From Bacteroidota bacterium (GTDB lineage Bacteria > Bacteroidota > Ignavibacteria > Palsa-1295): 64,000 bases of DNA. How positions within the stretch are numbered: the stretch's first letter is position 1; each line of letters begins with the position of its first letter. Below, in pieces: positions 48,772 to 56,873 of this stretch. The notes under the pieces were generated by a model. It was not told the origin of the DNA and did not search any database. It saw only the letters and a program-made list of their open reading frames with translations. The stretch covers positions 496,001 to 560,000 of the forward strand of contig JAUZNX010000001.1 of assembly GCA_030706745.1 (NCBI GenBank), written 5' to 3'. Both the position numbers and the translations under genes were made by a program.

Positions 48772-50022
48772 ATGCCAGCCGATCGCAAACAGATCGAATT
48801 TCCCGAGATGCTCGAGCGGAAGAACTTCGATATCACGACGTTCTTCTCCGTTTTGCTGCTGGTTACGGCTGGATTTCTCGCGATTTACAGCGCGACATAC
48901 GCCGCCAACATGAACAACCGCTTCGGCTCGCAGCTGCTCTTTGCGGCGGGCGGTATCGGCGGGATGATCGTGATGGCGATGCTGCCGGTCCGATGGTTTC
49001 AAGCGGTCGCCTATCCGCTCTACGGGATCAGTCTTGCGCTGCTCGTTTTTGTTGCGTTCAAAGGTAAGCTTGTCTATGGACATCGAAGCTGGATCGCGAT
49101 CGGTGGATTTCAATTCCAGCCGTCGGAGATTGCGAAGCTCGCGACCATCTTCACCATCGGTGCCTTCCTGAACAAAGGACGCGATCTCTCCAATGTTAAA
49201 AATCTGCTGACCGTCTGCGGATTGGTCATCCTTCCTGTCGCGCTGATCTTAAAAGAACCGGATCCCGGCACCGCCGTAATTTTTGCCGGACTGCTCGTCG
49301 TGATCTTGCTTTGGTCGGGCATCGATCTCTTCCTGCTGGCGGCGGTGGTTATTCCCGCGCTCGTCGCTGTGCTCTCTCTCTTCGGACAAACGCCGACCGT
49401 CATTGCTGTGCTCGCGGGTGGACTTGTGCTATTTTTTGTCTTCCGGCGCAACCTTGTGCTTACGGTGCTGGCCTTCGGCATTGTGATTGCCATCGCATTT
49501 TCGACGAATTTTATTTACGAGCATTTGCACCAGTACCAGCGCAATCGCGTGCAGGTGCTGCTCGATCCCGAACTCGATCCGCTCGGCGCGGGATACAACG
49601 TGATCCAAACGCGCATGGCCATCGGCTCCGGCGGACTCACCGGCAAAGGCTATCTGCGCGGCACGCAGACGCAACTCCGATACGTGCCGAAACAGTGGAC
49701 CGACTTCATCATCAGCGTCCCAGCGGAAGAATTCGGATTCGTCGGCGCGGTCGTGATTCTCTTGCTCTATCTCTTCGTAATCTTCCGGGGCGTCGCGATC
49801 GCCTCCTCAGTGCGCAGTATATTTTCGAGCGTGGTCGCGATCGGCATTGCCGGCATCTGGTTCTTGCACGTGACGGTGAACATCGGCATGGCGCTCGGAC
49901 TCATGCCCGTCATCGGTATTCCGCTGCCGTTCATGTCCTACGGTGGCTCCGCGTTGCTGACCAATCTCCTCATGGCCGGCATCCTGATGAATTTGTATCG
50001 TAACCGGAAGGTGCTGTTTTAG
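48772..50022 (+). CDS. rodA: Rod shape-determining peptidoglycan polymerase RodA (SEDS family)
   Basis: 416 aa, about ten membrane helices. SEDS motifs: GHRSWIAIGGFQFQPSEIAK with the conserved Asn/Ser-Trp region, LKEPDPGTAVIFAGLL, QTRMAIGSGGLTGKGYLRGT, TDFIISVPAEEFGFVGAV, and GLMPVIGIPLPFMSYGGSAL. RodA polymerises glycan strands during cell elongation together with a class B PBP, implying rod-shaped cells. The partner pbpA (mrdA) is not adjacent in this window. RodA rather than FtsW by overall sequence and length. Confidence 0.9.
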   Translation: MPADRKQIEFPEMLERKNFDITTFFSVLLLVTAGFLAIYSATYAANMNNRFGSQLLFAAGGIGGMIVMAMLPVRWFQAVAYPLYGISLALLVFVAFKGKLVYGHRSWIAIGGFQFQPSEIAKLATIFTIGAFLNKGRDLSNVKNLLTVCGLVILPVALILKEPDPGTAVIFAGLLVVILLWSGIDLFLLAAVVIPALVAVLSLFGQTPTVIAVLAGGLVLFFVFRRNLVLTVLAFGIVIAIAFSTNFIYEHLHQYQRNRVQVLLDPELDPLGAGYNVIQTRMAIGSGGLTGKGYLRGTQTQLRYVPKQWTDFIISVPAEEFGFVGAVVILLLYLFVIFRGVAIASSVRSIFSSVVAIGIAGIWFLHVTVNIGMALGLMPVIGIPLPFMSYGGSALLTNLLMAGILMNLYRNRKVLF

Positions 50023-50064
50023 CAGGGACAACGGGCTAACAGTGAGGGCCGAAGTGCGCATCAC

Positions 50065-50403
50065 TCAGCGGATATAGAAGATACCATCACGAAGATTATT
50101 ATGCTCATCGAGCGATCGCAGAATTCTTCGCAACATTTCACCAATCGGCAATTGCGGACAGGTCAAGATACCAAAGTGGTGATATCCTTCTTCCATATAC
50201 TACTTGCAATGTAGTCTCGTAAAATCACCGCGATTGAACGTAACGAACGCTCGCTCTAATCGGACCGCCAAGGCCAATTGATCGGGATCGTCGGCTCCCG
50301 ATGTTCCAACCTCCTGAATGCGAATGGCATCGATTCCTCTCGCACGCAATGCTTTGGCGAGATCGCCTTGGATATCCTCATCGAGCAACAGCCGGTGGCT
50401 CAC
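50065..50403 (-). pseudogene. DUF5615 PIN-like toxin interrupted by an in-frame amber codon
   Basis: GTG start at 50403 overlapping the DUF433 stop. The first 67 codons match the N-terminal part of DUF5615 proteins (LLLDEDIQGDLAKALRARGI, AFVTFNRGDFTRLHCK). A TAG at 50200-50202 follows, and the same frame continues for 44 codons with the family's normal C-terminus (YMEEGYHHFGILTCPQLPIG, EMLRRILRSLDEH) to TGA 50065-50067. The total of 113 codons is the usual length. So one nonsense codon splits the gene; it may be inactive or read through. Confidence 0.75.
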
Positions 50404-50702
50404 GACGGCCGTTTCGCGGCTCGTGCCATCGCGTCCCAGCGATCGACATCATTATTCTCAGCGATGTTAGCATCGATCTCTGACTTGTGATCGAAGTAAT
50501 ACGAAAGTGCCGAAAACACAAGACCAAAATTGAGATACGGCAGCGCGATCAGAATTTCATCGACCGACATGCCCATATTGAAATACGTTGCAATACTCCG
50601 CACCGGCGTGCGCGTACCCTCGACGATTGGCACGCCGCTCAGAATGCGCGCGTCCGACGTAATGTGCGGATAACCAACTGCCTGCTGTGTAACCATCTGC
50701 AT
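50400..50702 (-). CDS. DUF433 family antitoxin
   Basis: 100 aa. Contains the DUF433 core: PHITSDARILSGVPIVEGTR, TPVRSIATYFNMGMSVDEIL and LPYLNFGLVFSALSYYFDHK, a small winged-helix-like DNA-binding fold. DUF433 and DUF5615 genes form a known toxin-antitoxin-like pair; here they overlap by 4 bp (GTGA). Upstream lies a 45-bp sequence shared with the second TA operon. Confidence 0.82.
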   Translation of the reverse strand: MQMVTQQAVGYPHITSDARILSGVPIVEGTRTPVRSIATYFNMGMSVDEILIALPYLNFGLVFSALSYYFDHKSEIDANIAENNDVDRWDAMARAAKRPS

Positions 50703-50709
50703 ATTCTCA

Positions 50710-50754
50710 CAACCGGCCCCGCGAGCATTCTGTGCCCAAAGCCGCCACCGGCCC
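50710..50754. repeat. Sequence shared upstream of both TA operons, copy 1
   Basis: Begins caaccggccccgcgagc and ends gccgccaccggccc, matching 51423-51466 with several substitutions and small gaps. It lies just upstream of the DUF433 gene (start 50702). Candidate shared promoter/operator or small mobile repeat. Confidence 0.55.
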
Positions 50755-50790
50755 TAAACAAGGGTCATCAGCGCATGGCAAGCAACAGGG

Positions 50791-51177
50791 TTATGACCAG
50801 CGGATTACAGCAAGCCTTTCGACCTCCCCGAAATGCTTATCATTCGTAACGAGCGGCAAGCGGTGCCGAATTGCTGTTGCGGCGATCCACATATCGTTCT
50901 CCGGAATTGGTTTGCCCTTGCTCCGAAGTGTTGCTTTGATTTGACCGTACATCTCTGCTACCTCCAGATCACTGCTAACGAGCGAAACCAAATCGAGAAA
51001 CGTGAGAAGCCTCCGACGATTCTCAGTGACCCGCGCCGATTTATGAACGCCAAAGAATAGCTCACCGACGACGGTCATCGGCACCAGAATTTCATCGAAG
51101 CCAAGCCGAGGGAGATCAAGCTTGCCATTCAGGATTTGAACGACTGCGTTCGAATCCAGTAAGGCCTTACCATTCAT
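50791..51177 (-). CDS. PIN-domain ribonuclease toxin, VapC family
   Basis: 128 aa from the ATG at 51177 (the frame is open to 51237, overlapping the antitoxin more). PIN-domain acidic residues: Asp in ALLDSNAVVQIL, Glu in MTVVGELFFGV, Asp in IPENDMWIAATAIRH and Asp in LPLVTNDKHF. VapC toxins are Mg-dependent RNases acting on tRNA or rRNA. Start overlaps the antitoxin stop by 11 bp. Confidence 0.87.
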   Translation of the reverse strand: MNGKALLDSNAVVQILNGKLDLPRLGFDEILVPMTVVGELFFGVHKSARVTENRRRLLTFLDLVSLVSSDLEVAEMYGQIKATLRSKGKPIPENDMWIAATAIRHRLPLVTNDKHFGEVERLAVIRWS

Positions 51178-51397
51178 CGAGATCGATATTTTCGCAACCG
51201 GCTTCGATTGCCGAAATGATTTCTTTAGCATCTTCATCCGGGAGCGTACCGGTAAGGTGCTGAATCTCTGACCAGGGTGTGCCTTTCGGAGTCTCCGATC
51301 TCATTGCCCGAGCGCTCGCAAGTAGCCGCAATTGCTCAGCCGCGCTGAGCTTGTCGATCTCCTCGTAAAGCTGATGTTGAATTTCGGATTGTGACAT
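51167..51397 (-). CDS. Antitoxin of the VapC pair
   Basis: 76 aa from ATG 51397. N-terminal half helical (QHQLYEEIDKLSAAEQLRLL), C-terminal half acidic (LPDEDAKEIISAIEAGCENI, DLDEW), as expected for an antitoxin whose acidic tail wraps the PIN toxin. No recognised DNA-binding family; called from its size, charge and overlap with vapC. Confidence 0.7.
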   Translation of the reverse strand: MSQSEIQHQLYEEIDKLSAAEQLRLLASARAMRSETPKGTPWSEIQHLTGTLPDEDAKEIISAIEAGCENIDLDEW

Positions 51398-51422
51398 AAC
51401 AATACTACCTCCCAACTCTTAG

Positions 51423-51466
51423 CAACCGCCCCCGCGCGCGTTCTGTGCCCAGCCGCCGCCGGGCCC
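51423..51466. repeat. Sequence shared upstream of both TA operons, copy 2
   Basis: Begins caaccgcccccgcgcgcg and ends gccgccgccgggccc; see copy 1 at 50710-50754. Lies 26 bp upstream of the antitoxin start. Confidence 0.55.
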
Positions 51467-51659
51467 GTGCTGCCAAAGGTGTGGAGCATGCTTCAGCTTG
51501 CGCGGATTAGCGAAGCAACGATGCAGTCGCACACCGGCCGCTCAGGTCGCGTGTGGGAGTGGTTGCTCGCGGACCCACTTGGGCGCGGCAGCGACAATGT
51601 GGCGAAGGCACGAAGTACCCGCACAGCCCAGGGTGGAGCACCAGCGACTTCAGATGATA

Positions 51660-52379
51660 TTACATCCAACTTGGTTTGTTGCCTGCAATGATCTTCGAAC
51701 CTGTCTTACAGATGGATAAGAATGGGCATTCGCGACAAAGGGGCTGCCAGGGGTTTGGCCGACAAATCTGCATCGAGAAATCAAGAAACGCTAATGTGAA
51801 CCGTCTCGCGTCTTTGGGCGGAAGAATCATCGCGAAGAAATCCGCAGCTTCATCCACCGTTACTTTTTGTCCGATTAATCTACTTGCAGCGCGCTGAACA
51901 TTCGAATCCGCAATCGCCACTGCTTGATTTGCATGAAGACATAAGAAGGCAGATGCAGCGTAGCGACCAACACCAGGAAGGGAAAGCAAAACGTCAAAAT
52001 CTTGGGGCACATCCGCCGAGTGTTCATCGACTAGTATCCTCGCCATCTCAACGAGTGTATTCGCACGAGAGTAAATGCCCAGCGGCCTTATGATTTCGAG
52101 AACTTGTTCTGGAGTAGATTTTGCGAGCGATTGAACGGAAGGAAATCTTGTCACAAAGGCTTCGTAGACGCGATGAGCCGCTTTTGCCGTCGTGCGCTGC
52201 AACAGCACTTCGGCTATTAGGCCATGGAATTTATTGTTCGCGTCGCGCCACTTAAATGACTGGTAAAACTCTTGGCCCCAAGCAAGTAGATTTCGGCGAA
52301 TACTATACCTCCTCCTTATCTGTCTCGCGACCTTGAAAAGAAGATCGGTTCTTTTTTGTTTTGCTGTGATTGCCGCCAA
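51660..52379 (-). CDS. HhH-GPD DNA glycosylase, MIG/MutY-type T:G mismatch repair
   Basis: 239 aa. HhH motif LLSLPGVGRYAASAFLCL followed by AIADSNVQR with the catalytic Asp. The position that is Lys in endonuclease III is Tyr here (GVGRYAAS), as in MIG thymine-DNA glycosylases and MutY. C-terminal Fe-S ligands appear as C-x8-C-x2-C-x5-C (ICRPNPWQPLCRECPFLSIC). It is the third gene of a cytosine-methyltransferase R-M set, where deamination of 5mC would create T:G mismatches. Too short for MutY: the C-terminal NUDIX-like domain is missing. Confidence 0.78.
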   Translation of the reverse strand: MAAITAKQKRTDLLFKVARQIRRRYSIRRNLLAWGQEFYQSFKWRDANNKFHGLIAEVLLQRTTAKAAHRVYEAFVTRFPSVQSLAKSTPEQVLEIIRPLGIYSRANTLVEMARILVDEHSADVPQDFDVLLSLPGVGRYAASAFLCLHANQAVAIADSNVQRAASRLIGQKVTVDEAADFFAMILPPKDARRFTLAFLDFSMQICRPNPWQPLCRECPFLSICKTGSKIIAGNKPSWM

Positions 52380-52412
52380 TGTGATTAACAGTCAATATCC
52401 ACATACTCACAA

Positions 52413-53165
52413 TTAACGATTCAAGATCGGCCTTATCTCATTACCCACCGCTTCGGCAACTTCGAGCAGTTCATCGTAGGTTTGGTCGTCTCCTATCTTA
52501 CTCCAGAACTGTCGACCAACTAGCAAATCCTGACCTATCTCCAGAAACTGTCGCGCGTAATTGTTCATATAGGGAGCATCATCGCCATTCGGATTGTAGG
52601 CAGCCGCGGCGTATGCTTCCGCGCTGTGACCCTTTCTAAGAGCCGAGATCAGCAGTATGTCGTGCTTCATTTTCTTGCACTGACCTTTGTTAGGATCAGG
52701 TGTCTTCATTTCGAAATAGAGCTCAGAGTCGTCGTGCCGAAGGATAAAGAGATCGCTAATGATGGATCGATCGACTCCGCCAGGATCTTGAACCCCGAGA
52801 ACACGGGCGATGTCGTTCGCACGATTTGGAATCCGACGTGGCACACCGTGATCCATAAGTTCGGTGATGGCAACAATATCAGCTTCCGCAGCAGGCTGAA
52901 TGCGGCCCGTCACAGAGTACCCGAGAGTCGCTGCTCTGTGGAACTGGGAAGCAACAAGGCGTGCCATCTCTTGAAACCATGAGCCAGAACGAGTAGAAAA
53001 TGAACGTTCAGAGAACTTCACCTCAGAGAGTATTGGAAGAAGACGAACGTGAAACGGCTTTTGTCGAGCGGTGGCTCGGTTGTCTTGGACGAAACGTGTC
53101 ACCTGTCTCAGTAGGTAATCGTGAATTGCCTGTCGAGTCGTTTCAGTAAGTGGCATTGTCGTCAA
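52413..53165 (-). CDS. Type II restriction endonuclease, TdeIII-like
   Basis: 250 aa. Resembles the TdeIII family (GGNCC specificity) as I recall it: PFHVRLLPILSEVKFSERSF with FSTRSGSWFQEMARLVAS, then a nuclease core ISDLFILRHDDSELYFEMKT (Asp ... Glu-x-Lys, PD-(D/E)xK type) and YNPNGDDAPYMNNYARQFLE, FWSKIGDDQTYDELLEVAEA. It starts 8 bp after the methyltransferase stop. That it is the cognate endonuclease is well supported by position; the GGNCC specificity is only a family inference. Confidence 0.7.
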   Translation of the reverse strand: MTTMPLTETTRQAIHDYLLRQVTRFVQDNRATARQKPFHVRLLPILSEVKFSERSFSTRSGSWFQEMARLVASQFHRAATLGYSVTGRIQPAAEADIVAITELMDHGVPRRIPNRANDIARVLGVQDPGGVDRSIISDLFILRHDDSELYFEMKTPDPNKGQCKKMKHDILLISALRKGHSAEAYAAAAYNPNGDDAPYMNNYARQFLEIGQDLLVGRQFWSKIGDDQTYDELLEVAEAVGNEIRPILNR

Positions 53166-53172
53166 TCAATTA

Positions 53173-54306
53173 CTAATTCGAGAACGCAAGCGGTATCATG
53201 CGATGGTGTACCGACGTACCCCGTGCTCTTTTAACATGCACCTTCGCGGTGCCTGTAGCAACGCTAATGAGCATCTGTCCAATTGCTTTGCCAAGACCAA
53301 CGGGAACAGCGTTGCCGATCTGTTTATAAGCTTGTGTTGATTCCCCAGCAAATTTCCAGGAATCCGGAAATTGCTGAATCCTCGCATATTCGCTAACACT
53401 CAAAGGGCGTGGTGGCCGTGCCGTGGGATGTGTTAGCATTGTACTCTTATGAATGGGACTTGTGACCAGGGTCGGAGATGGCTGGTCGTATGAAAGTCTC
53501 CGATAAAAACCTACCTTACCGCCTCCGGATTCAAACGCACCGCCCATGGCCTTAGCTACAATGTCCTTGGGCAGGGATTTCCAGTTGCCGCCTTCCGGTA
53601 CGAGCTTCAGTAGCATGCTGCGTTCTTTGCTGTACTTCGCACCTTCTCCGGGATTGGCTTCCAGATCGCTGATCGCATTACGTAACGTCTGCCAGCGGTA
53701 ATCCGGATTTTGGTGTGACTGAAAGTGCGTGGGATTAGGAATAAAAATCGGCTCGTTGTCGCGACTTCCAATTACGATAAGACGCTCACGAAATTGCGGC
53801 ACCCCATAATGAACTGCATCTACTATGCTATGCGTCAATTTGTAACCAAGCTTTTCGAGCTCCTCCATGATAATCTCGAACGCAGTGGTAGGAAACCCGT
53901 TCTCCCGTATCACGGGAGCAGAAAGAATGCCCTTGACATTCTCCATCACAAAGAAGCGGGGACGTACTTCATCAATGACGCGCTTGAATTCCATGAAGAG
54001 GCTGCCACGCGGGTCGTTAAGGCTACCTCGAAGTCCGGCTGTGCTAAATGGCTGGCATGGCGGCCCTCCCGCGACCAAGAATACGTCTTTGGGGCGCACA
54101 CCACCGGCTATGCAGAGATCCTTCCCGCTTATATCGCGAATGTCTCCCAAGATCATTTTGCGCTTATTGAGCTTTGCAGTCTCAGCGCAATACTTATCAT
54201 AATCTTGAGAAATGCGCGTGCTGATCCCCGCCTCTTCCAGCCCAAGGTCGAGACCCATAGCTCCTGAAAATAGCGAGATCGAATTGAACTCTGTTACGCG
54301 AATCAT
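53173..54306 (-). CDS. DNA (cytosine-5) methyltransferase of a type II R-M system
   Basis: 377 aa from ATG 54306 (frame open to 54330). All key C5-MTase motifs: I SLFSGAMGLDLGLEEAG, IV VAGGPPCQPFSTAGLRG with the catalytic Cys, VI RFFVMENVKG, VIII PQFRERLIVIGSRD, IX-like RLSYDQPSPTLVTSP, and X YKQIGNAVPVGLGKAIG. Leads a minus-strand operon MTase-REase-glycosylase with gaps of 7 and 33 bp. It protects the host recognition sites from the downstream endonuclease. Confidence 0.95.
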   Translation of the reverse strand: MIRVTEFNSISLFSGAMGLDLGLEEAGISTRISQDYDKYCAETAKLNKRKMILGDIRDISGKDLCIAGGVRPKDVFLVAGGPPCQPFSTAGLRGSLNDPRGSLFMEFKRVIDEVRPRFFVMENVKGILSAPVIRENGFPTTAFEIIMEELEKLGYKLTHSIVDAVHYGVPQFRERLIVIGSRDNEPIFIPNPTHFQSHQNPDYRWQTLRNAISDLEANPGEGAKYSKERSMLLKLVPEGGNWKSLPKDIVAKAMGGAFESGGGKVGFYRRLSYDQPSPTLVTSPIHKSTMLTHPTARPPRPLSVSEYARIQQFPDSWKFAGESTQAYKQIGNAVPVGLGKAIGQMLISVATGTAKVHVKRARGTSVHHRMIPLAFSN

Positions 54307-54423
54307 ACTGGCACTTTCACTTGGAATCAATAATCCACAAGGACTGCTCCTAGGTTCAGAAAGTTGTTAACATTCTGAAAAAATAAAACGATTGAGTCGT
54401 TCAGCGAGGCTCATAATGCGACG

Positions 54424-54580
54424 TCAATCGCGGTCATTCCCTTCGGCGTCTTTGAAGAGCACGGAGTAATCGCGCTTCGAATTGAAAGGGGGCGGCCCCA
54501 AGATAAGTCAGATCGACCGTCTCATCCTTGATATACTCGCGAAGGATGTCGAGGTTATCGCCGAAATAGAGTTTGTTCAT
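54424..54580 (-). pseudogene. Frameshifted N-terminal fragment of an N6-adenine/N4-cytosine DNA methyltransferase
   Basis: The ATG at 54580 starts MNKLYFGDNLDILREYIKDE, TVDLTYL, a typical opening of site-specific amino-MTases, where DPPF should follow. A shift at about 54493-54503 breaks the motif (LGAA), and the next frame continues PPFNSKRDYSVLFKDAEGND to a TGA at 54424. The remaining 300 or more residues are missing. A dead relic next to a live R-M operon. Confidence 0.7.
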
Positions 54581-54614
54581 CGGATAATGATTACCACAAT
54601 CCAACAGTGTGATT

Positions 54615-54650
54615 CCCGCGAACGCGGGACTGTGGAGTACAACTCCACAG
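54615..54650. terminator. Double hairpin after the MCE gene
   Basis: Two adjacent perfect palindromes: CCCGCG-AA-CGCGGG (54615-54628), within the common 'GATTCCCGCGnnnGCGGGA' intergenic repeat pattern, and CTGTGGAGT-ACA-ACTCCACAG (54630-54650). They follow the stop of the minus-strand MCE gene by 30 bp. Likely transcription stop or mRNA end structure. Confidence 0.55.
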
Positions 54651-54679
54651 TACACGAAGGGCGAGATGGTGCCCGAGTC

Positions 54680-55618
54680 CTACTTCCCCGGCTTCGCGCT
54701 GTTGAAGAACCGAATATTCGCGTCGAGTCCCTGGAGGCGGAGTTGCTCCATGAGTTTTAGGAGGGAGGAGACTGTACTGTCCAAGCGTGTGGCGAACTGC
54801 TCGTCCTTCGTCAGACGGTACAACATGGTGTTCGGCTTGTTGGCGCTTGCCAGAAGGCTGTCGAAGCGCACCGCTAAGTTACTCGCTCGAATCAGCGCCG
54901 TTCGCGCTTCGCCCACGGCCATGGAGCCAGTGTCAATCAAAGTCTTGAGGCCGGCTCGGTTCTCGGAGAGCATCGCGGATAGATCGCGCGTGACCGTGTC
55001 CGCTTGCGAGAACGTATGCCGGATGGCCGTACCGTTCTCGGCCAGCATCGCGGTTGCCCGCTTCGCGGCCTGATCCACGCTCACCAGCACGGCACTCAGT
55101 TGGGTCTTCATACTATCGCCACGGAACACACTGTTGAGCGACGTGAAGAGTGTATCCGCCTTGACGGTCACCGATTGGAGCGTTGCCGATAGCGAGTTGA
55201 CCATCGCGACCAGCGTGCTGACATCCCCGGAATAGACTCCGTACATGATCGCACCGGCCGGCAGCCGTTCGCTCGCCACACCGGGATCGATCTCGACTTT
55301 TTTACCGCTCATGAGTTCGAGCATGGAGATCTTTGCCGAGGCATCCCGTCGCAAATCGACCGGCGGGTCAAAGCCCATCGTGACCATGACGCCGGTATCG
55401 CGCAGAAGGACTTCGCGGACCAGGCCGCGTTTGATCCCGCTCACCATGACGGGGTCGCCCTTCTCAATGCCACCGGCGGTCGGGAAGATGGCCCGCACGA
55501 CAACCTCATTTGGGCCAAAATGCCAGCCTTTAGCCCAAAGAATGCCGAAAAGCAGCAGGGCGATCGCCACAAGCACCGTTGCGCCTACCTTAATGTCCGT
55601 TCGTTCTTCTTTGGTCAC
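54680..55618 (-). CDS. MCE/MlaD family protein
   Basis: 312 aa with GTG start. One N-terminal membrane helix (VGATVLVAIALLLFGILWA), then the MlaD/MCE domain at about 35-115 (VRAIFPTAGGIEKGDPVMVS, GIKRGLVREVLL, MSGKKVEIDPGVASERLPAG) and a long C-terminal helical, coiled-coil-like tail. MCE proteins form rings that shuttle phospholipids between the inner and outer membranes. The MlaE/MlaF-like permease and ATPase genes are not adjacent in this window. Confidence 0.88.
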   Translation of the reverse strand: MTKEERTDIKVGATVLVAIALLLFGILWAKGWHFGPNEVVVRAIFPTAGGIEKGDPVMVSGIKRGLVREVLLRDTGVMVTMGFDPPVDLRRDASAKISMLELMSGKKVEIDPGVASERLPAGAIMYGVYSGDVSTLVAMVNSLSATLQSVTVKADTLFTSLNSVFRGDSMKTQLSAVLVSVDQAAKRATAMLAENGTAIRHTFSQADTVTRDLSAMLSENRAGLKTLIDTGSMAVGEARTALIRASNLAVRFDSLLASANKPNTMLYRLTKDEQFATRLDSTVSSLLKLMEQLRLQGLDANIRFFNSAKPGK

Positions 55619-55731
55619 GGTACAATCTAACGAGATTGTCTGAACAATGACTTCACCCGTTCGCCGAGCAACTCGGTCAGTTGCTCCGCCTTCGTGCGGT
55701 CCTTAGAACGCCAGCCACAACGTCACTTCGC

Positions 55732-56607
55732 TCAGCCCTTCCAAAAGAGAAGTATTGGACTGGCGTCCGCAGCCTTGCCGGCGTAGCGTAAGTGATAGAG
55801 TTGCTCGATCGTCCGGAGGACCGAAAAGTGATCGATCCGCTGACCGTAGATGCCACCCTTCACTTGCGAGCCGATAAAGATTGTCGGGATATGGTTGCCG
55901 GTCGCGTAATCATCCTCATCGAATGTGATGATGAGCAGACTATTATGCTCCTTCGCCCAGTGAATGTAGGAATCCAGATGATCTTTGACCCATCTGTCGC
56001 CCCTCTGGATCGTTGCCGCGGCAACGCCATTGTGCATGTCGTTATCCTGGTTGGGAACGACCATCGAGACGGTTGGAAGCTGCGAGTAATCGGACGGAAA
56101 TGCGGCAAGAGTCTGATTGGTTGTCGGTGGGATTTGATGCAGGCCTGTCCCGATCCAGTTGACCGATGCATTGTGTTTGCGCGCATAGAGACCGCAGGAC
56201 TCCGTATCGGAACCGACAGCCGGAAGGTCCTCGGAGTAGGTCACGTAAGACTTGCCGGCATCGATCAACTCGCTGGCGAGATTATCGGTGGTGAATGGGT
56301 ACCCCTTGGGCAGTGAATCGCTCGTCACGCCCTGGTTCGATCCGGAAAACAGATCGAGGTAATTCGGCTCGCTGGGATGCTCGATGCCGAAGGAACTGGT
56401 AAAGAGCGCGGCATTCGGATCGCTTAGCAAGGAATTCAGATATGGTGCATTCGGAGAACCGATGATGTTTCCATAGCTTCGGTTTTCGAGCATCAGAATC
56501 ACAATGTGATCTGGCCGCGCGGGTTTGTGCGCACATCCGCCGAGGGACAGCACGCCGGCAAGTAAAGCGATCGCGAGTTCAGAATAACGAACAATTCGAG
56601 AATGCAT
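55732..56607 (-). CDS. Phosphoesterase family lipoprotein (acid phosphatase/phospholipase C-like)
   Basis: 291 aa from ATG 56607. Lipobox SLGGC (Cys25). Alkaline-phosphatase-like fold of the phosphoesterase family: HIVILMLENRSYGNIIGSPN (the nucleophile region), GIEHPSEPNYLDLFSGSNQG, then VVPNQDNDMHNG and LLIITFDEDDYATGNHIPTI with metal-binding Asp/His, ending DHFSVLRTIEQLYHL. Members hydrolyse phosphomonoesters or phospholipids outside the cytoplasm; substrate not predictable. Divergent from uvrA. Confidence 0.85.
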   Translation of the reverse strand: MHSRIVRYSELAIALLAGVLSLGGCAHKPARPDHIVILMLENRSYGNIIGSPNAPYLNSLLSDPNAALFTSSFGIEHPSEPNYLDLFSGSNQGVTSDSLPKGYPFTTDNLASELIDAGKSYVTYSEDLPAVGSDTESCGLYARKHNASVNWIGTGLHQIPPTTNQTLAAFPSDYSQLPTVSMVVPNQDNDMHNGVAAATIQRGDRWVKDHLDSYIHWAKEHNSLLIITFDEDDYATGNHIPTIFIGSQVKGGIYGQRIDHFSVLRTIEQLYHLRYAGKAADASPILLFWKG

Positions 56608-56808
56608 AGCTACCAGCAAGATCAGTTATGAGTAGAGAACGGATGCATTATACTCAACCCTGTCGCGCATTGGCTCCGTTTCGAGCCTCCATGCGGCGTC
56701 GCGTGCGGCTCGCATCTCAGAATACGGAATACTGCTGAATTTCACGCGATTTCCCGGTTTGGTCGCTCCGTATTAAGATATTGTGAAAAATGCGGCAGTC
56801 GAATTCTT

Positions 56809-56833
56809 CCCGGTCAAAAAGCATTTTACCGGG
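56809..56833. promoter_or_regulatory. Imperfect palindrome in the uvrA leader
   Basis: CCCGGT-c-AAAA ... TTTT-ACCGGG, about 40 bp before the proposed uvrA start. Could be an operator or an mRNA hairpin. It does not match an SOS box I know. Confidence 0.35.
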
Positions 56834-56873
56834 TTCGGGATAACCACCTCACAGTTTTTCACATTTTTTCCGC

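Noticed and set aside
52381-52430. Possible heptamer array at the restriction endonuclease stop codon
   Set aside because: Period-7 matches (aattaac, gattcaa) are too weak to call.
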